DNA from: Gimesia chilikensis
GTDB taxonomy: Bacteria > Planctomycetota > Planctomycetia > Planctomycetales > Planctomycetaceae
DNA: 64,000 bases
Reading direction: 5' to 3'
Assembly: GCF_007744075.1 (NCBI RefSeq)
Contig: NZ_CP036266.1
Span: 1,389,001 to 1,453,000, forward strand
In this document: positions 54,827-64,000 of the stretch, in pieces
How the letters are laid out: the number at the start of each line of letters is the position of its first letter
Numbering within the stretch: the stretch's first letter is position 1
Notes under the pieces: generated by a model
Told to the model about the DNA's origin: nothing
Seen by the model: the letters and a program-made list of their open reading frames with translations, nothing else
The model's database searches: none
Position numbers and translations under genes: made by a program

Positions 54827-57628
54827 ATGACGCATACGCGATTTTTTGACGGACGTCGTTTAGTTGCGAAGCTCGTTTGTTTTCTTGCTGCAGGGATTGG
54901 AACGTTTTCCTTAATCAATCCACCCGCCGCAGAGGCACAGTTACCCCAGACAACTATCTATGCACTCTTTCCATCGGGAGGGCAGAAAGGCCAGACCGTT
55001 GAAGTGCGGGTGACCGATGGTAAGGATCTGGACGAACTGGACAGCCTTTGGTTCAGTCATCCCGGTATCAACGCCGTTGCTAAAACTCAGGACAGTAATG
55101 GGAAGAAGGTTCCCGTTGCTAATACCTTCCTGGTGACGATTGGCAAAGATGTACCTGCGGGCGTCTATGATGTGCGGGCACACGGACTGTTTGGTATCAG
55201 TAACCCACGGTCATTCGTCGTAGGGGATCTTCCCGAAAAAGCAGAAGCCGAACCCAATAATACACCGGCACAACCAACGGCGATGGCCATGGATTCGGTC
55301 ATCAACGCGACTCTGCAAAGTGCAACCGATGTCGATTACTTCTCTTTTCCCGGTAAAAAGGGAGAGAAGGTTTCCGTCAACTGTCGAGCAGCACGCATTG
55401 ATTCTCCAATGGTGGCGCTTGTGGAAGTCTATGGGCCCGATCAGCGGCGTCTGGTCAGCGAACGTGATACGTTTCGTCACGACCCCTATATCAACCTGAC
55501 TCTGCCTCAGGATGGAACTTATCTGGTGAAAGTGCATGACCTGACTTACTCAGGTGGAACCCAGTATATTTATCGTCTGGGAGTTCATAAAAAACCGCAC
55601 ATCGAATTCATTATGCCTCCTTCAGGTACGCCGGGAGCCACAGAGCAGTTCACTTTGTATGGTTATAACCTGCCAGGCGGAAAACTCTCGGACTGGAGTA
55701 TTGATGATGAACCACTTCAGGAAGTGCAGGTATCAGTCGCGCTGCCCGCGAAAGCCACTACTCTCGATATGGGAGAACAGGGCTTTCCACATGAAGTCAG
55801 TGCCGATGGTTTCTCGTATGTCTGGAATTCACCTGCCGGAAGCTCTAACCCCGTGACAATCTATTTTGCTGATGGCAAAATTATTCGGGATGAACAGACC
55901 AAAGAGGAAACTCTGACTCTTCCCGGTGAATTTGTGGGGCAGTTCGAAGCTAAGAATGACACAGACGCCTTCCGATTTCAGGGAAAAGCAAAGCAGAAAT
56001 ATTCGATTGAAGTCTTCGGTCAGCGAAACGGAATCGTCATGGATCCGGTGATTGTCGTTGACCAGGTAATCAAAGATAAAGACGGCAAAGAGACTTTCAA
56101 GCGGATTGCGAACGTTGGAGCCACCAGCGTCTTTCCTGATCTGGGAGACAAACTGTTCGACACACGCACGGACGATCCTTATTACCTGTTTACTGCACCT
56201 GCAGATGGGGAGTACCGGGTCACTCTGCGGGACCTGCAGTTCGAGACACGCGGCCATCCCCGGATGGTGTATCGGGCAGTCATTCGCGAACCCAAGCCGG
56301 ACTTCCGTCTGGCGGCGTTGCCCCTGTATCCCCAGGCAGTAAATACAGGTGGTTCTCCTGCCGGGATCACCTTACGCAAAGGGGATTCATTCAAGATCGA
56401 CATCATGGCGCTCAAGCAGGATGGGTTCAACGAGACGATTGAACTTTCTGTGAAGGGACTGCCTGCCGGAGTCTCCTGCAAGGCTGCTACGATTGGTCCT
56501 GGAGATAATACTGCGGAAATGATTCTTACCGCAGAGGAATCTGCCAAGCCTTGGTCTGGACCGATTGAAATCGTGGGGACTGCAACTGGCGCTGATTCCA
56601 AAAAGCTGGAACGTGTTGCTAGAGCTGCTACAGTTCTGCGACCCGTTGCCACCAATATTCGTGCGGAGGCCCGCATTGCCCGCTCACTGGTGCTGTCCGT
56701 GATTGATGAAGTCGCCCCCTATCAGGTGGTCGCCGATGTTGCTGAAGTCAAAGCAAATCAGGGACGTCAGATCCTGGTACCCGTCAAAGTTCTGAAGCGG
56801 ACCGGTTTTGATGAAGCTGTCGCCCTGGCATGGAATGGAGTTCCTAAGAACAGCAACATCACAACGCAAAACAAAACGATCGCCAAAGGCAAGCAGGACG
56901 AACTCTTCCAGGTATTCGTCAAAGAAAATGCGAAACCCGGGGTTTATACCACCTACCTGCAATCGACAGTCGACGTTTCTTATCGGCGGAATCCCGCTCA
57001 GGTTGATGAAGCCAAAAAAGAGCAGGCCGAAGCAGACAAGAAACTGAAAGACGCGCAAGCTGCTTTGGCTGCTGCGAAGAAAAAACGGGATGAAATCGCC
57101 AAGGCCTCTGACAAAACAGCAGAACAGAAAAAGACAGAGCAGGCCAAGGTTGATGAAGAAATCAAAACCGCGGATGCACAAGTGAAAGCCGCTGATGCTG
57201 CGAAGAAAGCCGCTGATAAGAAGGTGGCGGATGCCGAAAAAGCTGCCGCACCTAAGAAGATTAAAGTCTACGCACCTTCGACACCGCTTGTGATTCGAGT
57301 ACAGCCTGCACCAGTGACACTGAGCCTGAATGTGCCGGGTGGGGGAGCTCTTAAGAAAGGAGCTTCCATCGATGTCAAAGCAACGATCAAGCGTATCAAC
57401 GATTTTAAAGGACCGGTCGAACTGACCCTGCCTCTTCCACCGGGAGTAGCCGGAGTCACCGCAGAGACTGTGCAGATACCAGCCGATAAAACGGAAGTCA
57501 CCATTCCAATTAAGGCTGCTGCAGATGCCACTGAAGGCGATCTGGCGAATATGGTTGTGCGTGCTAAAGCTGACTTCTCAGGAGAAGCTCTGGTTGACGC
57601 ACCCATTAAGCTGAAAGTGACCAAGTAA
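54827..57628 (+). CDS. Exported protein with PPC-like domains and Ala/Lys coiled coil
   Basis: A 933-residue exported protein. A signal peptide (LVCFLAAGIGTFSLI, cleavage near AEAQL) is followed by an IPT/Ig-like domain (IYALFPSGGQKGQTVEVRVTDG). Two pre-peptidase C-terminal (PPC) type beta domains follow (EAEPNNTPAQPTAM, then FQGKAKQKYSIEVFGQR). After further beta domains, residues about 726-810 form an Ala/Lys/Asp coiled coil (AADKKVADAEKAA), and a beta domain ends the protein. No enzyme motif. It lies 81 bp upstream of the cytochrome-WD40 gene, which has the same coiled-coil composition, so the two are probably co-transcribed and may interact. ATG 54827. Confidence 0.88.
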   Translation: MTHTRFFDGRRLVAKLVCFLAAGIGTFSLINPPAAEAQLPQTTIYALFPSGGQKGQTVEVRVTDGKDLDELDSLWFSHPGINAVAKTQDSNGKKVPVANTFLVTIGKDVPAGVYDVRAHGLFGISNPRSFVVGDLPEKAEAEPNNTPAQPTAMAMDSVINATLQSATDVDYFSFPGKKGEKVSVNCRAARIDSPMVALVEVYGPDQRRLVSERDTFRHDPYINLTLPQDGTYLVKVHDLTYSGGTQYIYRLGVHKKPHIEFIMPPSGTPGATEQFTLYGYNLPGGKLSDWSIDDEPLQEVQVSVALPAKATTLDMGEQGFPHEVSADGFSYVWNSPAGSSNPVTIYFADGKIIRDEQTKEETLTLPGEFVGQFEAKNDTDAFRFQGKAKQKYSIEVFGQRNGIVMDPVIVVDQVIKDKDGKETFKRIANVGATSVFPDLGDKLFDTRTDDPYYLFTAPADGEYRVTLRDLQFETRGHPRMVYRAVIREPKPDFRLAALPLYPQAVNTGGSPAGITLRKGDSFKIDIMALKQDGFNETIELSVKGLPAGVSCKAATIGPGDNTAEMILTAEESAKPWSGPIEIVGTATGADSKKLERVARAATVLRPVATNIRAEARIARSLVLSVIDEVAPYQVVADVAEVKANQGRQILVPVKVLKRTGFDEAVALAWNGVPKNSNITTQNKTIAKGKQDELFQVFVKENAKPGVYTTYLQSTVDVSYRRNPAQVDEAKKEQAEADKKLKDAQAALAAAKKKRDEIAKASDKTAEQKKTEQAKVDEEIKTADAQVKAADAAKKAADKKVADAEKAAAPKKIKVYAPSTPLVIRVQPAPVTLSLNVPGGGALKKGASIDVKATIKRINDFKGPVELTLPLPPGVAGVTAETVQIPADKTEVTIPIKAAADATEGDLANMVVRAKADFSGEALVDAPIKLKVTK

Positions 57629-57709
57629 GAAATTCAAACTTATAGAGATTCCAATAGAGACAGTTGTTTGTTTACAGCTGTTGAAACAGTGATATCAGAG
57701 GGGCATGTT

Positions 57710-60700
57710 ATGCGGAACCGGTTTGCCAGTTTAGGTATGATGTTGGCTGCAGTCTTTGTTGCCACCAGTGTGGCAGTGGCGGAAGAAAAGCCGATCAAAC
57801 CAGAAAAAGTCGATTTAGGGCGTCCCGTCAGCTTTGAAAAGGACGTCTTTCCCATTCTGGATGCAAACTGCATCGCCTGTCATAACGTTGCCAAAAAAGA
57901 GGGCTCACTCGTTCTGGAAAACGTTGAAGACCTGATCAAAGGGGGCGACAGTGGTGCTTCCGTCGTTCCCGGTAAGCCGGACGACAGCTATCTCTATCAG
58001 GTTGCTTCCCGCACCGAAGAGAGCTTCATGCCGCCGCTGCCAAACAAAGTTGGTGCCAAGGCATTGACTCCTAAAGAAGTCTGGATTCTGCGTCAGTGGA
58101 TTCTGGAAGGGGCTAAATCCAGCGGCAAGTCGGCTGATGCCGGAGTTGCCTGGCAGTCACTGCCCCCGGGATTGAACTCAATTTACAGTACCGCACTCTC
58201 ACCCTGGGCCCGTTATGCAGCCGTAGGTCGGGCAAACCGAATTGCCATTTACGATCTGGCTGCTGGCAGTGAAGTCGGCGTCCTGAATGATCCGGCACTG
58301 TTGAAACTGCAGAAAGACGGTAAACCCTTCTATCCGCAGGGAGCCGCTCATCGTGACTTTGTTCATTCACTGGCATTTAACAACGATGGCAGCCTGCTCG
58401 CCTCAGGTGGGTATCGCGTTGTCAAGCTCTGGAAAAAATCACTGGGGAATGTGGTCAAAAAAGTAGATCTGCCTGCTGCTGTGACCGGGATTGCTCTCAA
58501 TGCGGACCGCAGCGTTCTGGCAGTTGCAACCGCTGACAATACAGTTTCACTCTGGAAACTGCCTGAAGGAACGAAGCTGGTCGATCTCAAAGGGCACACA
58601 GGAGCCGTTCAGGGACTGGCTTTCACTCCTGATCGTTCTAAAGTTGTGACCTCTTCGGCTGATCAGAGCCTGCGGGTCTGGAATGCAGCCGATGGAAAAC
58701 AGATCTCAACCATGAAAACACCTGCGGTAATCAGCGCCCTGACCGTCAGTAAAGACGGTTCACAGGTGATTGCCGGTAGTGCCAATAACAGCATTTACGT
58801 CTGGCCTATGACGATTCCTGCTCCCAAAGAAGGGGAGAAGGCTCCGGAAACACCGGCTCCCCTGTTTGAACTCAAAGGGCATGCAAAACCTGTCTCCTCA
58901 GTGAAACTGGTCCTGCCCGCTGGTACACAACTCGTTTCTGGTAGCGAAGACGGTACGGTGCGTGTCTGGGATCTGGCTGGTAAGAAGCAGATTCGTTCTA
59001 TCAGCCATGGTGCTCCTGTAACTGATGTTGATATCAGTCCAGATGGGAAAAACCTTGTTTCTGTCTCAGTCAACGGTACCGGTAAAATCTGGCAGTTGAG
59101 TGATGGCAAAATGCTGAAAGAGTTCCGTGGAGACTTGAGTAAGGAACGTCAACTGGTACTGGCAACCGAAACACAGACCGTTACCAAACAGCAAGTGGCC
59201 CTGGCAGATGCCGCCGTCAAGGCAGCTGACAAGAATGTTAAGGACCGTGAAGCAGAGTTGAAAAAACGGAATGAAGAACTGGATGCTGCGAAAAAAGCAC
59301 TTCCGGAAGCCAAAAAGAAATCCGATGAAGCTGCCCAGAAATTGAAAGCGGCTCAGGATGAACTGGCCAAGCTGATTGCTGATCATAAGAAGAAAGGTGA
59401 AGACGCTGTCAAAGCTGCGGCCGCTCAGAAGGTTGCTGCGGATAAAGCAGTTGCTGATGCAGAAGCCAAATTGAAAACGACTAATGAGCAGAATCAGCAG
59501 GCGATTGCCGCTGTTCAGAAAGAAGTCGATGCTGCCAAGAAGGCCCTGGATGCCGCTAATGCGATTAAACCCGATCCAGCGGATAAAGAAGGCGAGCAGA
59601 AAAAGAAGGACGCCGTCGCAAAAGCTCAGGCAGACTTCGACGCAGTTCAGAAAAAGCTGACAGCTGCTCAGCAGAAAAAGACCAACGATGAAAAGACCGT
59701 GACACAGGCAATCCAGACAGCCAAACAGGCTGTGCCAAAAGCAGATGCCGCGGTTGCTGCTGCGAAGAAACTGGCTGAGTCCAAGCCGGATACCAAAGCA
59801 GCCGATAAAAAAGTTGCTGATGCCGATGCTGCAGCCAAGAAAGAGGCTGAAGCAGTTACTGCAGCAGAAAAGAAGATTACCTCTGCAGAACGCTCGGTCA
59901 AAGTAGCTGAAAGCACTCTGACCAAAATTAAAGGTCAGCTTACGGAACGGACTAATGAAAAGACCGCCCTGGATGAAACAGCCAAGAAAGTCGATGCTGC
60001 CCTCGAAGAAGCGAAAAAACAGGCTGCTGTGCTGACGCCGATCAAGTCTGTCGCATTCTCTGAAGATGGGAAGCAGGTCGTCACCGGCGATGACAGCCAG
60101 CAGGTTCGACTGTGGAGTGTCGAGTCAGGTAAAGAGCTGGATACTCTCGCTGGTCACACTGGAGCGATTTCTGCTGTTGCTTACACAACACGGACCACTG
60201 TCGCTTCCGGGAGTGCTGATAAGAGCATTCTGATCCAGAGCATTCAACCTGTCTGGTCTCTGATTGCTCAGCTGGGAGCCGATCCCAAAGATCCCAGCAA
60301 AGTAGGCGCTTCCCCCATTTCCAATCGCGCACTCTGTCTGGATTTCAGCCCGGATGGCAAACTGCTGGCCGTCGGTGGGGGAGATCCGTCACGAAGTGGT
60401 GAGGTCATCCTGTTTGATGTCGCCTCCGGCAATGTGGTGAAAAAACTGGGAGATGCTCATAGTGATACTGTTTTGGGAATCCGCTTCTCCCGTTCTGGAA
60501 AGCAGATACTTACTGGGGCTGCTGATAAGTTTGTCAAAATCTTTGATGTCGCATCCGGGAAATTCGTGAAATCATTCGAAGGTCATACCCACCATGTGCT
60601 GGACGTGGCCTGGAAAGCGGATGAATCCACAATCGTGAGTGCGGGTGCAGATAACGTGATCAAAGTCTGGAATATCGAGACCGGCGAACAGAAGCGTACG

Positions 60701-61003
60701 ATTTCAGGTTATTCCAAGCAGGTCACCTCAATCGCATTTATGGGACTGGGTGACAACATCATCAGCGGTGGCGGAGATAAGACCGTGCGAATGCACACCT
60801 CATCGAATGGCAAAAATTTCCGTAACCTCAGTGGATCCACCGATTACGTTTACAGCGTCGCATCCAGCCGGGATGAAACGGTTGCGATTGCCGGTGGTGA
60901 AGATGGCGTACTACGGGTCTGGGATGCTAAAACGGGTAAACTGCTCCACAGCTTTAATCCGCCTCCCGTTCCTCAGGAACAGCAGGCCAGTGCCGGCAAA
61001 TAA
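57710..61003 (+). CDS. Exported PSCyt1 cytochrome protein with two seven-bladed WD40 propellers around a coiled coil
   Basis: A 1097-residue exported protein. Signal peptide MRNRFASLGMMLAAVFVATS, cleavage near AVAEE. Residues about 40-140 are a planctomycete cytochrome C (PSCyt1) domain with heme motif CIACH (54-58) and SFMPPLPNKV providing a candidate axial Met. Seven WD40-like repeats follow (about 145-475), then about 295 residues of Ala/Lys/Glu coiled coil (about 480-775), then seven more WD40 repeats (about 777-1080). ATG 57710 follows GAGGGG. It is last in its unit, with a strong terminator behind it. Probably a periplasmic or surface scaffold with a redox domain; function unknown. Confidence 0.93.
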   Translation: MRNRFASLGMMLAAVFVATSVAVAEEKPIKPEKVDLGRPVSFEKDVFPILDANCIACHNVAKKEGSLVLENVEDLIKGGDSGASVVPGKPDDSYLYQVASRTEESFMPPLPNKVGAKALTPKEVWILRQWILEGAKSSGKSADAGVAWQSLPPGLNSIYSTALSPWARYAAVGRANRIAIYDLAAGSEVGVLNDPALLKLQKDGKPFYPQGAAHRDFVHSLAFNNDGSLLASGGYRVVKLWKKSLGNVVKKVDLPAAVTGIALNADRSVLAVATADNTVSLWKLPEGTKLVDLKGHTGAVQGLAFTPDRSKVVTSSADQSLRVWNAADGKQISTMKTPAVISALTVSKDGSQVIAGSANNSIYVWPMTIPAPKEGEKAPETPAPLFELKGHAKPVSSVKLVLPAGTQLVSGSEDGTVRVWDLAGKKQIRSISHGAPVTDVDISPDGKNLVSVSVNGTGKIWQLSDGKMLKEFRGDLSKERQLVLATETQTVTKQQVALADAAVKAADKNVKDREAELKKRNEELDAAKKALPEAKKKSDEAAQKLKAAQDELAKLIADHKKKGEDAVKAAAAQKVAADKAVADAEAKLKTTNEQNQQAIAAVQKEVDAAKKALDAANAIKPDPADKEGEQKKKDAVAKAQADFDAVQKKLTAAQQKKTNDEKTVTQAIQTAKQAVPKADAAVAAAKKLAESKPDTKAADKKVADADAAAKKEAEAVTAAEKKITSAERSVKVAESTLTKIKGQLTERTNEKTALDETAKKVDAALEEAKKQAAVLTPIKSVAFSEDGKQVVTGDDSQQVRLWSVESGKELDTLAGHTGAISAVAYTTRTTVASGSADKSILIQSIQPVWSLIAQLGADPKDPSKVGASPISNRALCLDFSPDGKLLAVGGGDPSRSGEVILFDVASGNVVKKLGDAHSDTVLGIRFSRSGKQILTGAADKFVKIFDVASGKFVKSFEGHTHHVLDVAWKADESTIVSAGADNVIKVWNIETGEQKRTISGYSKQVTSIAFMGLGDNIISGGGDKTVRMHTSSNGKNFRNLSGSTDYVYSVASSRDETVAIAGGEDGVLRVWDAKTGKLLHSFNPPPVPQEQQASAGK

Positions 61004-61035
61004 TACTCAGCCTGACTGAATTCACTGCTTTTTCC

Positions 61036-61074
61036 AGGCGGTTCCGCGATACTCATCGTGGGACCGCCTTTTTT
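61036..61074 (+). terminator. Rho-independent terminator
   Basis: AGGCGGTTCC and GGGACCGCCT (61036-61045 and 61060-61069) form a 10-bp stem with one wobble pair, extended by CGAT/ATCG, then TTTTTT. It lies 33 bp past the stop of the WD40 protein. Confidence 0.92.
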
Positions 61075-61193
61075 ATGCAATTTGGTTGATAGATCGGGGC
61101 GGAAATCACCGCCTGATTGCACTGTCTCAGCGGACTGAGTATATTCGCAAGCTGGTTAGAATTATCTTTAGAAACAGCAGGAACTATTACATC

Positions 61194-62474
<1,281 letters not shown>

Positions 62475-62587
62475 TCGGCCAGTAGGGAATCAGACGGTGA
62501 TTGCATCGAGGGCTGGATCATTTTAAAATAAGGATCATATCCCTTTTTTATCATATCATTTATCGTGTCATCACAAGGGCTTCATTT

Positions 62588-64000
62588 ATGGCGACTCTAG
62601 TCATGCTACAGGCGGGCCAGGCGGTCTCTTATTCCCTTTCGGGTGATGAGATGGTGATTGGCAGGCATCCTGACTGCCAGATCCAGCTTGATTCCAATAT
62701 GGTTTCCCGCCGACATGCTCAGGTTGTCGGTGATGGCGATCAGTTTTTCGTTGAAGACCTGGGCAGTGGAAACGGGACTTTCGTTAACGGTAAAAAGATT
62801 GACGGAAGGACCCTGCTGGCACACGAGGATCGTCTGAAAGTCGGTCCGATTCTATTCCGCTTCGAATCAGATAACAAAGCGGGCGCGAAAAAGTCCTCGG
62901 CCATGATGCAGGTCGACAGCGGCTTTGATATCGGTTTTGCCACTGATGAAGATGGTGGCGCCGGTGCCACCATTATGGGGGCGGTATCCGGAGTCGGCGG
63001 ATTCGGGGGGCTCGATGTGCGTCCCGAGGCCAAGCTGAAGGCGGTCATTGAGATCAGCCGCAGCCTGGCAGGAACTGTGGATCTGGAAAAACTGCTGCCG
63101 CAGATCCTGACCACCCTGTTTCATATTTTCCCAGCTGCCGACCGGGGCTGTATCCTGCTCAAGGATGAAGAGTCAGGAGAGATGGTTCCCCGTGCGTTCA
63201 AGCATCGCCGCGAAGGCGAAGATGCAACTGTCAAGCTGAGTCGGACGATTGTAAATAAAGTACTTGAGGAGAAAACAGGTATCCTGTCGGCCGATGCAGC
63301 CAGCGATTCCCAGTTTGACGCCAGTGAGTCTATTTCGAATCTGTCGATTCGCTCCATGATGTGTGTACCCATGCTGGGGCTGTCGGAAGAGCCGATCGGG
63401 ATTATCAACATTGATACGCAGAATCCGCTGCAGCAGTTTCAGGAAGAAGATCTGGACCTGCTGATGTCAGTTGCTGGTCAGGCAGCATTATCTTATGAAG
63501 GTGCCCGGCTGATGAACTCCTATCTGGAGAAACAGAAGCAGGACAACGAGATGAACATCGCTCGCGGGGTACAGCAGGGGTTGTTGCCCAGTTCGGTGCC
63601 GGAAGTGGACGGGTATGAGTTCTTCGCGTCCTATCATTCCGCACAGGCCGTAGGTGGTGACTATTATGACATCTTCGAGCTTCCGGATGGGAAGATCGGG
63701 CTCTCCTTCGGTGATGTCGCTGGTAAAGGGGTCCCCGGGGCAATGATCATGGCTCGTATGTCGAGCTGCGTGCAGCACACAATGCGCTTTCTGCATGAAG
63801 TCGGACCTGCGGTGGAAGCAATTAACGACCACATGTGCGACAGTGCTGTCGAGGGACGTTTTGTGACCTACGTACTCGCAATTCTAGATCCCCAGACGCA
63901 TCACATTTCGCTGGTCAACGCAGGGCATATGTCCCCCATGATTCTGAAGCCGGATGGTTCGATTGATGAGTTTCCGGAAGACAGTATCGGCGTCCCGATT
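62588..64000 (+). CDS. FHA-GAF-SpoIIE (PP2C) signalling phosphatase, 3' end beyond window
   Basis: The reading frame is open for 471 codons from ATG 62588 to the window edge. Residues about 1-95 are an FHA domain ([32 protein letters not shown]). A Gly-rich linker follows, then a GAF domain (about 155-310, with [11 protein letters not shown] and [12 protein letters not shown]). The RsbU/SpoIIE-type phosphatase starts near residue 320 and shows [38 protein letters not shown] and [10 protein letters not shown]. It should dephosphorylate an anti-sigma antagonist or similar protein, controlled by phosphothreonine binding and GAF ligand. The C-terminus is missing only because the window ends. Confidence 0.93.
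   Translation, partial: MATLVMLQAGQAVSYSLSGDEMVIGRHPDCQIQLDSNMVSRRHAQVVGDGDQFFVEDLGSGNGTFVNGKKIDGRTLLAHEDRLKVGPILFRFESDNKAGAKKSSAMMQVDSGFDIGFATDEDGGAGATIMGAVSGVGGFGGLDVRPEAKLKAVIEISRSLAGTVDLEKLLPQILTTLFHIFPAADRGCILLKDEESGEMVPRAFKHRREGEDATVKLSRTIVNKVLEEKTGILSADAASDSQFDASESISNLSIRSMMCVPMLGLSEEPIGIINIDTQNPLQQFQEEDLDLLMSVAGQAALSYEGARLMNSYLEKQKQDNEMNIARGVQQGLLPSSVPEVDGYEFFASYHSAQAVGGDYYDIFELPDGKIGLSFGDVAGKGVPGAMIMARMSSCVQHTMRFLHEVGPAVEAINDHMCDSAVEGRFVTYVLAILDPQTHHISLVNAGHMSPMILKPDGSIDEFPEDSIGVPI

Overview
The window is a stretch of planctomycete chromosome, most like the Gimesia/Rubinisphaera group (genus is an inference). Clade markers are: proteins of the planctomycete surface-cytochrome families (PSCyt1 with WD40, DUF1549/DUF1553), a DUF1080 protein, a DUF3500 Tat protein, an FHA-GAF-SpoIIE phosphatase, two divergent EF-Gs of which one resembles mitochondrial EF-G1, lipid A genes, and MotA/TolQ plus ExbD-like trios. 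G+C looks close to half throughout. I see no insertion sequence, prophage, CRISPR array, tRNA or rRNA, and no abrupt change in composition. This is core chromosome, not an island.

Layout. 0.1-8.1 kb: a polytopic membrane protein, an EF-G II paralogue and a 1328-residue orphan. 8.7-13.7 kb: an apparent operon of one TolQ/ExbB-like channel protein and two ExbD-like single-span proteins, only one of which keeps the membrane Asp. 13.7-17.1 kb: a leftward CitG-like / QueD-like / thioredoxin-TPR operon, and a divergent DapA-family gene. 17.1-22.4 kb: fusA and ppdK. 23.0-30.7 kb: FHA protein, lpxI-lpxD, aroH, a lipoprotein, a GT-C-like membrane protein, a PP2C phosphatase and a PIG-L deacetylase. 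31.0-38.2 kb: a DNA-binding/PTS EIIA fusion, a TIM-barrel isomerase, a 0.7 kb repeat-bearing gap, DUF3500 and DUF1080 proteins, a UspA protein and an alanine/sodium symporter. 38.6-44.1 kb: a SUF iron-sulfur operon (SufR-like regulator, sufC, sufB, sufD, Rieske ferredoxin, SufT-like) with an operator-like palindrome over its promoter. 44.2-47.9 kb: leftward rpmB-gatC-gatA-gatB. 48.3 kb: csrA behind a good sigma-54 promoter match, followed by a GGA-rich non-coding stretch ending in a 15-bp hairpin. 49.1-51.5 kb: a sarcosine-oxidase-like gene and ribBA. 52.1-61.0 kb: three large exported planctomycete proteins. 61.2-64.0 kb: a uronate-isomerase-like protein and an FHA-GAF-SpoIIE phosphatase cut by the window edge.

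The best candidates for something undescribed are the asymmetric ExbB/ExbD-like trio (8676-13663), the sigma-54 csrA locus with its possible CsrA-titrating RNA (48211-48955), and the cytochrome / twin-propeller / coiled-coil exported protein (57710-61003) with its neighbour. All functions are read from sequence; no database search was run.
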